DNA of 64,000 nucleotides from NCBI GenBank assembly GCA_041558415.1, contig JBFFEY010000009.1, forward strand, positions 1-64,000, given 5' to 3'. This document shows positions 27,338 to 37,545 of this stretch, piece after piece. The notes below the pieces were generated by a model. That model was given only the letters and a program-made list of their open reading frames with translations, had not been told where the DNA came from and did no database searches. The DNA comes from SG8-39 sp041558415 (GTDB lineage Bacteria; Pseudomonadota; Gammaproteobacteria; Burkholderiales; SG8-39). Every line of letters starts with the position of its first letter. The first letter of the stretch is position 1. A program made the position numbers and the translations under genes.

Positions 27338-27655
27338 TCAGCGCGGCTTGGCGGGCGTCTTGTGCGACGGATCGTTCGGGTTGATGACGATGAAGCGCCG
27401 CTCGCCCGGGTTGAGCTCGACGTAATCGAGCGTCGCGCCGCTCAGCAGCTCGGCGCAGCCGGGCGAGATCAGGATCGAGATGTCGCCGGCGGCGACCACC
27501 AGGTCGTCGTCGGCCTTGACGTCGAAGCCCATGCCGTACTCGACCGTGCCCTGGGCGTCGAGCCGCGCGGCGATGCGCAGGCCCGCGCCCTCCTGCCCCG
27601 TCTGGCGGGCCGAGACACGGATCTGCTCGGCCGCTTCGGCGGTAACGATGATCAT
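27338..27655 (-). CDS. dsrR: DsrR, IscA-like protein of the dsr operon
   Basis: The 105-residue protein has the A-type carrier (IscA/HesB) fold signature (IIVTAEAAEQIRVSARQ, then ELNPGERRFIVINPN) but lacks the three cysteines that IscA uses for FeS transfer; the only Cys is 67. This loss is a known feature of DsrR, which in Allochromatium acts in post-transcriptional control of dsr expression. It lies near the end of the operon, after the dsrC-like gene. dsrS, which follows dsrR in Allochromatium, is not present. Confidence 0.9.
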   Translation of the reverse strand: MIIVTAEAAEQIRVSARQTGQEGAGLRIAARLDAQGTVEYGMGFDVKADDDLVVAAGDISILISPGCAELLSGATLDYVELNPGERRFIVINPNDPSHKTPAKPR

Positions 27656-27677
27656 GGCTGCTCCTTTCGTGCCTCGC

Positions 27678-28022
27678 TCAGCCGGTGCTCCAGGCGCGCG
27701 GCTTGCGCATGCCGGCGATGCGGCAGGCCTGCTTCACGTAACCGTAGGGAAAGAGGCGAAACAGCTCGTTGCGCCCCTCGCTGTTCTCGCCGCGCCAGGC
27801 AGCCAGGTGCTTGATCACGTGGCGCGCATCCGGGGCGATGCGTCGCACCGCGTACCACTCGCGCACGAAGCGGATCACCGCCCAGTGCGCCTCAGTCAGC
27901 ACGATGCCCTCCTCGCACGCGAGCGCCTCGGCGAGCGCCTCGCTCCAGTCGGCAGGATCGATGAGGTAGCCCTGGTCGTCCAGCTCGACGGGCGGGTCCT
28001 CGCGCAGGCGCTGCCGCTCCAC
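27678..28022 (-). CDS. DsrC/TusE-family paralogue with only one of the two redox cysteines
   Basis: The 114-residue protein (GTG start) matches DsrC over its length: DDQGYLIDPADWSEALAEAL, LTEAHWAVIRFVREWY and FPYGYVKQACRIAGM. It keeps the first conserved Cys (C100) but ends PRAWSTG, with Trp where the C-terminal swinging-arm Cys should be 11 residues later. It therefore cannot form the DsrC trisulfide in the normal way and is more like TusE-type or regulatory paralogues. It sits between dsrN and dsrR, 10 bases after dsrN. Confidence 0.87.
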   Translation of the reverse strand: MERQRLREDPPVELDDQGYLIDPADWSEALAEALACEEGIVLTEAHWAVIRFVREWYAVRRIAPDARHVIKHLAAWRGENSEGRNELFRLFPYGYVKQACRIAGMRKPRAWSTG

Positions 28023-28032
28023 GCTGGACGCC

Positions 28033-29445
28033 TCAGGCGGCGGCGCCGGCGAGGCAGGCGCGCTGCGCGGCGCAGCGGCGCGCGAACTCGACGAAGCGAC
28101 CGGTCCAGCGATGCGCCGCAACGTCGCGCAAATGCGCGTACGAGGCGACGAGGTTGCGGTGCACGAGGCCGTCGTGCCGGCCGTCGATGCCGTGGCCGCG
28201 CTCGACGGCGTAGGCAAAGCGCGCGCCGGGCGCGAGGTTCTCCACGCTCGAGTAGTGAAACTCGTGCGCGCGAATGAGCGCCGCTTCGCCGGCCGCCCGC
28301 GCCGGCCATGGCCCGAGCCCGGTCTCGCGCAAGTGCACGTAGCCGCGGCCCACCGGCCGCTCGTGCACCACGATGTCGGCCTCGATCGCCCCCGCCATCG
28401 CGGCGCTGCGGCCCTTCCATTCGATGCGCCGCGCGAGGTACATCAGCCCGCCGCACTCGGCGTAGGCCGGCAGGCCGGACTCGATCGCCTCGCGCACGGC
28501 GGCGCGCATCGACGCATTGGCGGCGAGCGCGTCCATGTGGGTTTCCGGAAAGCCACCGCCGAGGAACAGCGCATCGAGCGGCGGCAGGCGCGCATCGCGC
28601 AATGCGTCGAAGAAGACGAGCTCGGCGCCCGCGGCGTGCAGCGCCTCGAGGTCGCCCGGGTAGTAGAAGCCGAACGCGGCGTCGCGCGCGATGCCGATGC
28701 GTACGCGCGGCCCCGCGGCGGCGGATGCCCCCGGCGCGGCGGCCGGCGCCTGCGGCCATGCCGGCGCCTCGCCCGCGACCTGGCGCAGACGCTCGAGATC
28801 GACCTGTGCGGCAACGCGCGTGGCGATTTCGTCGATGCGTGCCTGCGCGGCCGTCGATTCGTTCTCCGGCACCAGCCCCAGGTGCCGCTCGTCGATCGCC
28901 ATGCGCACGTCGTGCTGCACCGCGCCCAGCACCGGCACGTCGGTGTAGTGCTCGATCACCGCACGCAGCTTTGCCTCGTGGCGCGCGCCGCCGAGCTGGT
29001 TGAGAATCACGCCGGCGATGCGGATCGCCCGATCGAACGCCTGGAAGCCGAGAATCAGCGGCGCGATGCCGCGCGTCATGCCACGCGCGTCGATCACCAG
29101 CACCACCGGTGCGCCCAGCAGGGCGGCAAGCGCGGCGTTGCTGTTGCTGCCGTGCAGATCGAGCCCGTCGTACAGCCCCTTGTTGCCCTCGATCAGCCCG
29201 AGCGTGGCACCGCGCATGCGCGCGGCGAACTCTGCGCGGAGCTCGTCGGCGCCGCAGAGGTACGGATCGAGCGTGTAGCAGGCACGCCCGGCAGCGCGCC
29301 CGAGCCACAGCGGGTCGATGTAGTCGGGCCCCTTCTTGAACGGCTGCACCGCCTCGCCGCGCGCCGCGAGCGCCGCGGCCAGGCCGATGCAGAGCGTGGT
29401 CTTGCCCGAGGACTTGTGCGCCGCCGAGACGAAGAGGCGATTCAC
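28033..29445 (-). CDS. dsrN: DsrN, glutamine amidotransferase/cobyrinic acid a,c-diamide synthase-like
   Basis: The 470-residue protein (GTG start) has a P-loop N-terminal domain (AAHKSSGKTTLCIGLAAAL, KKGPDYIDP) and a C-terminal class I glutamine amidotransferase domain with Cys in YAECGGLMYLA. It resembles CobB/CbiA. In sulfur oxidisers DsrN is thought to amidate sirohaem to the sirohaem amide used by DsrAB. The GTG overlaps the dsrP stop by four bases (GTGA, 29442-29445). Confidence 0.92.
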   Translation of the reverse strand: MNRLFVSAAHKSSGKTTLCIGLAAALAARGEAVQPFKKGPDYIDPLWLGRAAGRACYTLDPYLCGADELRAEFAARMRGATLGLIEGNKGLYDGLDLHGSNSNAALAALLGAPVVLVIDARGMTRGIAPLILGFQAFDRAIRIAGVILNQLGGARHEAKLRAVIEHYTDVPVLGAVQHDVRMAIDERHLGLVPENESTAAQARIDEIATRVAAQVDLERLRQVAGEAPAWPQAPAAAPGASAAAGPRVRIGIARDAAFGFYYPGDLEALHAAGAELVFFDALRDARLPPLDALFLGGGFPETHMDALAANASMRAAVREAIESGLPAYAECGGLMYLARRIEWKGRSAAMAGAIEADIVVHERPVGRGYVHLRETGLGPWPARAAGEAALIRAHEFHYSSVENLAPGARFAYAVERGHGIDGRHDGLVHRNLVASYAHLRDVAAHRWTGRFVEFARRCAAQRACLAGAAA

Positions 29446-30653
29446 GCGCTGGCCTGCCGCGGCGCGTGGTCGGCAAGGCTCGCCGGCAGGAACGGCAGCA
29501 CCCGCAGGCCGACGACGGTAATCGCGAGCGCGAGCGCCACGCCGCCCACGCCGAGCGCGACCTCGGGCAGACTCGGCGCATAGGCAGCGACCACGCCGTC
29601 GAAGGCGGCGCTGCGCACGTCCTTGCCCGGGAACATCTGCTGCGGCCAGGCCTGCCCGCCGATGATGAGCACGTAGAGCTGCGCCAGGCCGCCCGCGATC
29701 ACCGCCGCGCAGGCGAGCGGCAGCGCAGCCGCGCGCTGCCGCAACCGCGGTGCGAAGACCAGCAGCAGCGGCAGCAGCCCGCCGATCGCCACCTGCCCGC
29801 CCCAGAAAAGCAGCGTGTAGACGCCGCCGTCCAGCAGCAGGAAGCGCTCGAGCGCGTGCTGGCGCGCGAGGTAGAGGGCGGTCAGGTGATGCACGGCAAC
29901 GAAGTACAGGACGGCCGCGACGAACACCCCGAGCAGGCTGCCGAGGCGTGCGCGCAGCGCCTCGCCGAGCGCGCGGCCGCTCCAGCGGCAGGCAGCGATC
30001 AGCACCAGCACGAACGCCGCCGTGCCGAAAGCGAACGACATGGCGATGAACAGCGGCGCAAGCAGTGCGCTGTTGTAGGGCTCGCGCGCGACGAGGAAGC
30101 CGAAGATCGAACCCGTACCGGTGGTGAGCACGAGACGCCAGACGAAGGCGAGCAGACCGGCGCGGCTGCTGTAGACGTTCATGCGGCGCTCGAACATCAG
30201 CCACAGGTAGAGCGCGACCACCGCGAAGAAGCCGGTGTAGAGCCAGATGTTCCAGGCGAAGATCGACTTGAAGTTGTAGTGCGTCATCGCCACGATCAGC
30301 CGGTCGGGCCGACCGAGATCGAGCACCAGCACGGCGAGCCCGCCGGCCAGCAGCGCCACCGCGAGCAACCCGGAGAGCCGCGCCAGGGGCTTGTACAGCT
30401 CGCGGCCGAACACCGAGGCGATCGAGGCCACGTTTAGCGCACCCGAGGCGGCGACGATGAGGAACACCGCGAACACGTGGGGCGTGCCCCAGACGACGCG
30501 GTTGGTCATGCCGGTGATGGCGTGGCCGTGGTGCTCCATCATCCAGGCTGCGCCGAGGCCGGCCGCGACCAGCGCCGCCAGCGTGCCGAGCAGCGCGAGC
30601 GTGCCGGCGTCGCGGCCCTCGATCGCGCGATACTGGACGTTCGCCACGTTCAT
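29442..30653 (-). CDS. dsrP: DsrP, NrfD/PsrC-type integral membrane subunit of DsrMKJOP
   Basis: The 403-residue protein is very hydrophobic with about ten transmembrane helices and matches the NrfD/PsrC family (WGTPHVFAVFLIVAASGALN, LDLGRPDRL, FAWNIWLYTGFF). It exchanges electrons with quinones in the membrane and pairs with the FeS protein DsrO. It follows dsrO by 10 bases and overlaps dsrN. Confidence 0.95.
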   Translation of the reverse strand: MNVANVQYRAIEGRDAGTLALLGTLAALVAAGLGAAWMMEHHGHAITGMTNRVVWGTPHVFAVFLIVAASGALNVASIASVFGRELYKPLARLSGLLAVALLAGGLAVLVLDLGRPDRLIVAMTHYNFKSIFAWNIWLYTGFFAVVALYLWLMFERRMNVYSSRAGLLAFVWRLVLTTGTGSIFGFLVAREPYNSALLAPLFIAMSFAFGTAAFVLVLIAACRWSGRALGEALRARLGSLLGVFVAAVLYFVAVHHLTALYLARQHALERFLLLDGGVYTLLFWGGQVAIGGLLPLLLVFAPRLRQRAAALPLACAAVIAGGLAQLYVLIIGGQAWPQQMFPGKDVRSAAFDGVVAAYAPSLPEVALGVGGVALALAITVVGLRVLPFLPASLADHAPRQASA

Positions 30654-30663
30654 CGCCTCCGCG

Positions 30664-31389
30664 TCACAGGCCCCGGTAGCGCACGCCGGTGTCGAGCGCG
30701 AGGTCGGCGCGCAGCTGCGACGAGGCCGCGCGCGCGAGCGCGCGGCGCAGCGCGCCCGAGGCGTCCTCGAGGTCGCCGAACAGCATCGCCTTGCCGCCGT
30801 CGCGGCCGCAGGCCTCGACGCAGGCCGGCGTCTCGTCCCGGTCGACGCGATGCACGCACAGCGTGCACGACTCGACCGTGCCCTTGCCGCGCGGCACGTC
30901 GGGTTTCTGCCCGCTCACCGCCTCGTGGATGAACGAGCGCGCGCCGAACGGGCAGGCCATGACGCAGTAGCGGCAGCCGATGCAGGTGTGCTTGTCGACC
31001 AGCACGATGCCGTCGGCGCGCTTGAACGAGGCGCCGGTCGGGCAGACGTCGACGCAGGGCGGGTGCGCACAGTGCTGGCACATGAGCGGCAGCGTCTGCA
31101 CGAACCCGCTGTGCCGGTCGCGCAGCTCGACCTTGCGGATCCAGTGCGCGTCGATTTCGGGGCGGCCGCTGCCGCGCACGCCGTTTTCCTCGTGGCAGGC
31201 GCTAACGCAGGCGTCGCAGTCCGAGCACTTCGTGACGTCGATCAGCAGGCCCCAGCGCCTGAGCGCCGAGGCGGTTTCCTGCGGCGAGCGCGCGCGCGCG
31301 AGCTCGACCAGGCTCAGCCCGGGCGCGATCGACAACGCGGCCGCGGCGGCCGCGCCCCAGCCGAGCACCCGCCGCCGTTCCGGATTCAT
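30664..31389 (-). CDS. dsrO: DsrO, periplasmic ferredoxin-like FeS subunit of DsrMKJOP
   Basis: The 241-residue protein has a Tat-type signal (RRRVLGWGAAAAAALSIAPG) and binds several [4Fe-4S] clusters: CSDCDACVSAC, CQHCAHPPCVDVCP, CIGCRYCVMACP and CTLCVHRVDRDETPACVEAC. It belongs to the DmsB/PsrB family and should pass electrons between DsrP and the haem protein DsrJ on the periplasmic side. Its start overlaps the dsrJ stop by four bases. Confidence 0.95.
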   Translation of the reverse strand: MNPERRRVLGWGAAAAAALSIAPGLSLVELARARSPQETASALRRWGLLIDVTKCSDCDACVSACHEENGVRGSGRPEIDAHWIRKVELRDRHSGFVQTLPLMCQHCAHPPCVDVCPTGASFKRADGIVLVDKHTCIGCRYCVMACPFGARSFIHEAVSGQKPDVPRGKGTVESCTLCVHRVDRDETPACVEACGRDGGKAMLFGDLEDASGALRRALARAASSQLRADLALDTGVRYRGL

Positions 31390-31763
31390 CGCGCGCTCCC
31401 GCGCGCGGCCGGCTGCCGCAGCGGCGTATGGCACTCGAAGCAGTCGATCTTCACTGCCGCGTAGGCATGACAGCTCGCGCAGAAGCCTTTCTCGCCGAGC
31501 ACGCTGCCGGAGTCGCGGCCGGCGTGGCACTCGACGCACTGCTTCAGGCTGAAGCGCGGATCGCGGAAGCCCTCGCGCATGGTGCGGTCGCGCTGATGCA
31601 GCAGGTACTTCATGTGATTGCGCCGCATCTCGTCGGTCGGCGCGACGCAGGCCTCGCCCTGCGCCGCCGCCACCCCGGGCGCGGCTGCGCGCCGCTCGCC
31701 GGCGACCGCGGCGGCGACCGCCAGCGCGGCGACGAGCACTGCGGTTACGATGCGCGCGCTCAT
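31386..31763 (-). CDS. dsrJ: DsrJ, triheme cytochrome c of DsrMKJOP
   Basis: The 125-residue protein has an N-terminal signal or anchor helix and three haem c motifs: CVECH (76-80), CASCH (95-99) and CFECH (108-112). Cys39 (GEACVAP) is placed like the Cys that serves as a distal haem ligand in Allochromatium DsrJ. It is the periplasmic haem subunit of the DsrMKJOP membrane complex. Gene order L-J-O-P is standard. Confidence 0.95.
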   Translation of the reverse strand: MSARIVTAVLVAALAVAAAVAGERRAAAPGVAAAQGEACVAPTDEMRRNHMKYLLHQRDRTMREGFRDPRFSLKQCVECHAGRDSGSVLGEKGFCASCHAYAAVKIDCFECHTPLRQPAARGSAR

Positions 31764-31776
31764 CCGGCCCGGCCGT

Positions 31777-33780
31777 TCAGTGGTCGCCCATGCCCATCTT
31801 GATGTAGCCGGTCGGGCAGACGTCGGCGCAGATGTGGCAGCCGATGCACAGGTCGTAGTCGGTGTAGACGTAGCGACCCATGGTCGCTTCCGACTTCGGC
31901 GTGCGCTTGACCGCGGTCTGCGGGCAGTAGATCACGCAGTTGTCGCACTCGAAGCACATGCCGCAACTCATGCAGCGCTTGGCTTCGGCGACCGCCTGCT
32001 GGTCGCTCAGGCCGACCATGCGCTCCTCGAAGTGGCCCAGCACCTCCTCGGCATTCGGGCCGACCTCGCTGCGTTTGATGCGCTCCTGATACGGGAAGTG
32101 GCCGAGGAACAGCTCGCCCGACAGGCATACCTCGGCAGCACTGCGGTCCTCGTAGTTGTGTATGGCGTAGCCGCCGACCGCCTTGCCGGCGAGCGAGGTG
32201 CCGCGCAGCCCCTGGTCGATCGGGCGCGGCCCGTTCGCCTCCGAAGCCTCGAACTTCGCAGGCTCGAGCTGCGCCTCGCGCAGCTTGTCGAGCAGGTTGA
32301 AGTGATGCACGTCGACCTTCGGCCGCTTTGCCGGCTCCTGCTTCGCGAGGTAGCGGTCGATGGTGTCCGCGGCAATCGAACCCTGGCCAATCACCGTGGT
32401 GAGCAGGTGCGGCCGGATGATGTCGCCGCAGGCGAACAGGCCGGGGCGGTTGGGCACCTGGTAGAAACGGTCCGCGGCGATCAGCCCCTTGCCGTTGTCC
32501 AGTTCCTCCATGCCGGCAAGGTCGCCCGCCTGGCCGATCGCCGAGACGATGAGGTCGGCCTCGAGGTCCATCTCGGTGCCCGGCTTCTCGACCGGCTTGC
32601 CCTTGATCCACTCGACCTGGACCAGGCGCAGCGCCACCGCGCGCCCGCTCTTCTCGTCGAGGAGCACCTTGGTGGGCAGCAGGTTGGGTAGAATTTTCAC
32701 GCCCTCGCGCTGCGCATCCTCGATTTCGTGCTTGGCCGCGTTCATCTCCTCGAGCGGCTGCATCGAGGTGAGCGTCACGTCGGCGCCCTGGCGCGCCGCG
32801 AGCGTCGAGACGTCGTGCGCGGTATGGCCCATGACGACGAACTCCGGCCGCTCGGTCTCCTTCACGTTCTCGACATAGCCGAGCCGCCGCGCCACCGAGA
32901 CCACGTCGACCGACGTGTCGCCGCCGCCGACCACCACCACGCGGCCGGCGACCGTCTTCAGGCGGCCCTGGTTGTAGGCCTCCAGGAAGGCGACGCCGCT
33001 GATGCAGTTCGGCGCGTCCGCACCGGGGACCGGCAAGGCCCGCCCGGCCTTGCAGCCGATGGCGATGAGCACCGCGTCGTACTGCGCTTCCAGGTCCTTG
33101 AGCGCGACGTCGCGCCCGACGCGCGTGCCCGGCTTCACCTCGACGCCCATCGCGATGATGCGGTTGATCTCGCCATCGAGATGCGTGCGCGGCAGCCGGT
33201 AGCCCGGCACGCCGTACTTCGCCATGCCACCGAGCTCGGCGTGGTCATCGAACACGGTGACCGCGTGCCCTTTGCGACGCAGCTGATAGGCGGCCGAGAG
33301 CCCGGCCGGCCCGCCGCCGATGACCGCCACCCGCTTGCCGGTGTCGGGACCCGCCTCGAAGGCGTAGCCCTGGGCGAGCGCGTAGTCGCCGATGTACTGC
33401 TCGACCGCGTTGATGCCGACGGTGTCCTCGACCTTGTTGCGGTTGCAGCCGGTCTGGCAGGGTGCGGGGCACACGCGCCCCATCATCGACGGGAAGGGGT
33501 TGGCGTCGGTGGAGCGGCGGAAGGCGTACTCCTGCATCACCGTGCCCTTGGGCGGCTTCTCGACGCCGCGCACGATGTTGAGCCAGCCGCGGATGTCCTC
33601 GCCCGAGGGGCAGCTCGCCTGGCAGGGCGGCGTCTTGTGCACGTAGGTCGGGCACTTGTCGGTCTCGTCGCCCGCGAAGATCCGCTCTTGGTAGGAGCGC
33701 CACTGGCTGTCCCCGTCCTTGAAGCGACGGAAGGTGTGTCCGGTTTTCGCCTCGGACTTGGCGGGGGGTGAGGATGACAT
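31777..33780 (-). CDS. dsrL: DsrL, NAD(P)H:acceptor iron-sulfur flavoprotein
   Basis: The 667-residue protein is related to the small subunit of glutamate synthase. It has an N-terminal FeS-binding region (CQASCPSGEDIRGWLN, CPAPCQTGCNR), an FAD fold (VAVIGGGPAGLSAAYQLRRKGH), an NAD(P)H fold (VVVVGGGDTSVDVV), and a C-terminal extension with two [4Fe-4S] ferredoxin motifs (CMSCGMCFECDNCVIYCP and CIGCHICADVCP). DsrL is essential for sulfur oxidation in Allochromatium and accepts electrons from DsrAB; its presence marks the oxidative direction of this pathway. Confidence 0.95.
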   Translation of the reverse strand: MSSSPPAKSEAKTGHTFRRFKDGDSQWRSYQERIFAGDETDKCPTYVHKTPPCQASCPSGEDIRGWLNIVRGVEKPPKGTVMQEYAFRRSTDANPFPSMMGRVCPAPCQTGCNRNKVEDTVGINAVEQYIGDYALAQGYAFEAGPDTGKRVAVIGGGPAGLSAAYQLRRKGHAVTVFDDHAELGGMAKYGVPGYRLPRTHLDGEINRIIAMGVEVKPGTRVGRDVALKDLEAQYDAVLIAIGCKAGRALPVPGADAPNCISGVAFLEAYNQGRLKTVAGRVVVVGGGDTSVDVVSVARRLGYVENVKETERPEFVVMGHTAHDVSTLAARQGADVTLTSMQPLEEMNAAKHEIEDAQREGVKILPNLLPTKVLLDEKSGRAVALRLVQVEWIKGKPVEKPGTEMDLEADLIVSAIGQAGDLAGMEELDNGKGLIAADRFYQVPNRPGLFACGDIIRPHLLTTVIGQGSIAADTIDRYLAKQEPAKRPKVDVHHFNLLDKLREAQLEPAKFEASEANGPRPIDQGLRGTSLAGKAVGGYAIHNYEDRSAAEVCLSGELFLGHFPYQERIKRSEVGPNAEEVLGHFEERMVGLSDQQAVAEAKRCMSCGMCFECDNCVIYCPQTAVKRTPKSEATMGRYVYTDYDLCIGCHICADVCPTGYIKMGMGDH

Positions 33781-33801
33781 GCCTGGCTCCGTGATTTCCG
33801 A

Positions 33802-35294
<1,493 letters not shown>

Positions 35295-35295
<1 letters not shown>

Positions 35296-36044
35296 CAGCG
35301 GGTCCGCGCGGCGTCGGGCTGTGCCAGGCGCGCCGACCAGCCGGCCGTATGGCGCGTCTCGCGCGCGTCGTCCGCCTGGTTCAGGCTCGGGCTGAAGAAC
35401 ACGCCCGGCGCGTGCAGCAGCTTCGAGATTGGAAACACGATCATCAGCAACGCGACCAGCGCGAGGTGCACCAGCAGCAGCGGATCGCTCGGAATCGGCT
35501 CCCAGGAAAACGTCATGAGGCCGATGAAGAAGGCCTTCAATGCCGCGATGTCCGTATGCGCGACGTACTTCATGGCGAGGCCGCTCGCCGCAATCGCGGC
35601 GAGCAGGGCGAGCATCAGGTGGTCCGACGGCGCGCTGACGTAGCGCACCCGGTCGACGAGCACGCGCCGCGCCCAGAGGCCGGCCAGACCGGCGGCAAGC
35701 GCGAAGGCCGCGTACAGGCCGAAGGGCTGCACCCACTCGACCCAGAACCACACCGGCTCGGTGAAGTAGCGCAGGTGCCGCGCCAGCACCAGCGCCAGCG
35801 CGACATGAAACATCCAGCCGAAGAGCCAGATCCACTTGTTCGAGCGGAACAGGCTCCTGAAGAGCGTCACCTCCAGCAGCATGCGCAGCACGACGCCGCC
35901 GCGCGTGGTCGGCGCGGGCGGAATCGGGATCTTCAGCGGCTGCGGCGTGCGCGCGTAGCGCAGGCAGCGCGCCGCCACGCCGACGACGAGGATGGCCGTG
36001 GCGGCGTAGAACAGCAGCGCGTAGAAAATGCTCAGCGCGGACAA
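35295..36044 (-). CDS. dsrM: DsrM, membrane cytochrome b subunit of DsrMKJOP
   Basis: The 249-residue membrane protein has five to six hydrophobic helices and matches NarI-like cytochrome b subunits (YALLFYAATAILVVGVAARC, WMFHVALALVLARHLRYF, LLLVHLALVALLMIVFPISK). His residues in these helices are candidate haem b ligands. It pairs with DsrK and connects the cytoplasmic site to the quinone pool. It begins 31 bases after dsrC. Confidence 0.94.
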
Positions 36045-36075
36045 GGGTCCGCTCCGGCCGCTGGCGCAGCGCCGA

Positions 36076-36408
36076 TCAGACGCAACCGGTGGGCTTGGGC
36101 AGGCCCGCGTACTTGCAGGCCTGCTTTGCCGGCCCGTAGGGATACAGCTCGTACAGGTACTTGCTGTTGCCCTTGTCAGGTCCGAGTTTCTTGCCGATCG
36201 CCTTGGTCAGCACGCGAACCGCCGGCGCGATCTGGTATTCGTCGTAGTACTCGCGCAGGAAGTTGATGACCTCCCAGTGGGCGTCGGTCAGATCGCAGTT
36301 GTCGATGCGCGCCATTTCCTTGGCCACGTCCTCCGACCAGTCGCCGCGATCTGCGAGATAGCCCTCCTCGTCGGTTTCCAGCGTCTTGCCGTTCACTTCG
36401 ATGCTCAT
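36076..36408 (-). CDS. dsrC: DsrC, canonical sulfur carrier with both redox cysteines
   Basis: The 110-residue protein carries both conserved cysteines, C98 (GPAKQACKYAG) and the penultimate C109 (PKPTGCV), 11 residues apart on the flexible C-terminal arm. DsrC receives sulfur from DsrEFH, carries it as a persulfide or trisulfide to DsrAB, and is recycled by DsrMK. This is the only one of the four DsrC-family proteins in the window with the full motif. Confidence 0.97.
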   Translation of the reverse strand: MSIEVNGKTLETDEEGYLADRGDWSEDVAKEMARIDNCDLTDAHWEVINFLREYYDEYQIAPAVRVLTKAIGKKLGPDKGNSKYLYELYPYGPAKQACKYAGLPKPTGCV

Positions 36409-36427
36409 GTCGTGTCTCTCCTTTAAG

Positions 36428-36727
36428 TCAAAGCCATGACTGCACGGCGTTGTGCTCGACCACCAGATCCACGAAGCCGCCGTAGTCCACGAGCCGAACG
36501 CCGTCCATCACCCGGTTCTGCATGCCGCGCGCCTCGACATCGGCCTTGAGAGCGTAGACCGAGACCCGCTGCATCGCATCCTGCAACTGCTGCGCCAGCG
36601 CCGTGTCGCGCGCCGCGGCGTACACGCCGTCCTCGATCAGCAGCACCGCACTGCCCGGCCGCGCGTAGCGCAGGCAGCTGGCGAGCACGTTGTGCTCGAA
36701 CGGGGATTTATTGACCGTATGCAGCAT
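36428..36727 (-). CDS. dsrH: DsrH, sulfurtransferase subunit (TusB-like)
   Basis: The 99-residue protein starts MLHTVNKSPFEHNVLASCLRY, the standard DsrH/TusB opening, and ends with a VVEHNAVQSWL tail. Cys18 is conserved in DsrH. It forms the DsrE2F2H2 hexamer that passes sulfur to DsrC. It lies 19 bases before dsrC and 9 after dsrF. Confidence 0.95.
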   Translation of the reverse strand: MLHTVNKSPFEHNVLASCLRYARPGSAVLLIEDGVYAAARDTALAQQLQDAMQRVSVYALKADVEARGMQNRVMDGVRLVDYGGFVDLVVEHNAVQSWL

Positions 36728-36736
36728 GCCTGCACC

Positions 36737-37120
36737 TCAGAAGCTCAGTACGACGTCCTGGTTTTCCATGATCTCGGCCATGCGCTCGGCGCTGACCAGC
36801 TGCACCGGCACCATGAGATCGGCCTCGCTGAGCCCGCGCGCGCGCAGCGCATCCTCGTCGACGTAGAGCTTGTTCACGTCGTAGTCGTCGAGCGCGCGGA
36901 AGGCTGGCGAGAAATTCTTCACTGCCAGTGCCTTGGTGTCCTGCCCTTTGACGAGCTGGTAGACGCCGTCGCCGACGAAGGCGAGGCTCACGTCCTGCTC
37001 GAACGCGGCGCCGATCAGCACCACTTCGAGCGACTCGTGCGCGTAGATCGTCCCGTGCGGCGCCTTTCGGTTCACGTAGAGGAAGCGCTTGACCTCGCTG
37101 CCTGCGTGTTCTTCGGACAT
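36737..37120 (-). CDS. dsrF: DsrF, sulfurtransferase subunit (TusC-like)
   Basis: The 127-residue protein matches the DsrF/TusC family (RFLYVNRKAPHGTIYAHESLE, AFEQDVSLAFVGDGVYQL). DsrF has no catalytic Cys in this copy and is structural within DsrEFH. It lies between dsrE and dsrH with short gaps and its own ribosome sites. Confidence 0.95.
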   Translation of the reverse strand: MSEEHAGSEVKRFLYVNRKAPHGTIYAHESLEVVLIGAAFEQDVSLAFVGDGVYQLVKGQDTKALAVKNFSPAFRALDDYDVNKLYVDEDALRARGLSEADLMVPVQLVSAERMAEIMENQDVVLSF

Positions 37121-37139
37121 CGTTCTTTCCCCGTTGCGC

Positions 37140-37532
37140 TCAGTCGCCGAACACCACGAGGCGATCGGACTGGATGCCGGCCTCGATCAGCTGTCCGAGC
37201 CCCGAGATGCGGAAGCCCGGCGCGATGTTGTCGGCATCCTTGCCGTGGCGCTTGGCTTCCCCCGGATCCATCACGCCGCGGCGCTGCGCCGCGGCGATGC
37301 ACACGACCAGGTCGAGCGCGTGCTTCTCCGCCAGCTCGCTCCAGCGCTTGACGATGTTGCGGTCGTCCTGCGGCGGCACCGTCAGGCGCGTGCCGTTGTT
37401 GACGCCGTCGTGATAGAAGAACACGCGGAAGATCTCGTGCCCCTTGTCGAGCGCCGCCTTGACGAAGTGGTAGGCCGTGTCCGAGGCCTGGTGCGTGTAG
37501 GGCCCCTCGTTCACCAAGATGCCGAGCTTCAT
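37140..37532 (-). CDS. dsrE: DsrE, catalytic sulfurtransferase subunit
   Basis: The 130-residue protein has the active-site Cys78 in DLVVCIAAAQRRG, at the same position as the essential Cys78 of Allochromatium DsrE. It binds sulfane sulfur delivered by TusA-type proteins and passes it to DsrC. The gene starts 13 bases after the dsrB stop. Confidence 0.96.
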   Translation of the reverse strand: MKLGILVNEGPYTHQASDTAYHFVKAALDKGHEIFRVFFYHDGVNNGTRLTVPPQDDRNIVKRWSELAEKHALDLVVCIAAAQRRGVMDPGEAKRHGKDADNIAPGFRISGLGQLIEAGIQSDRLVVFGD

Positions 37533-37545
37533 CGCCGCGCGAGCC

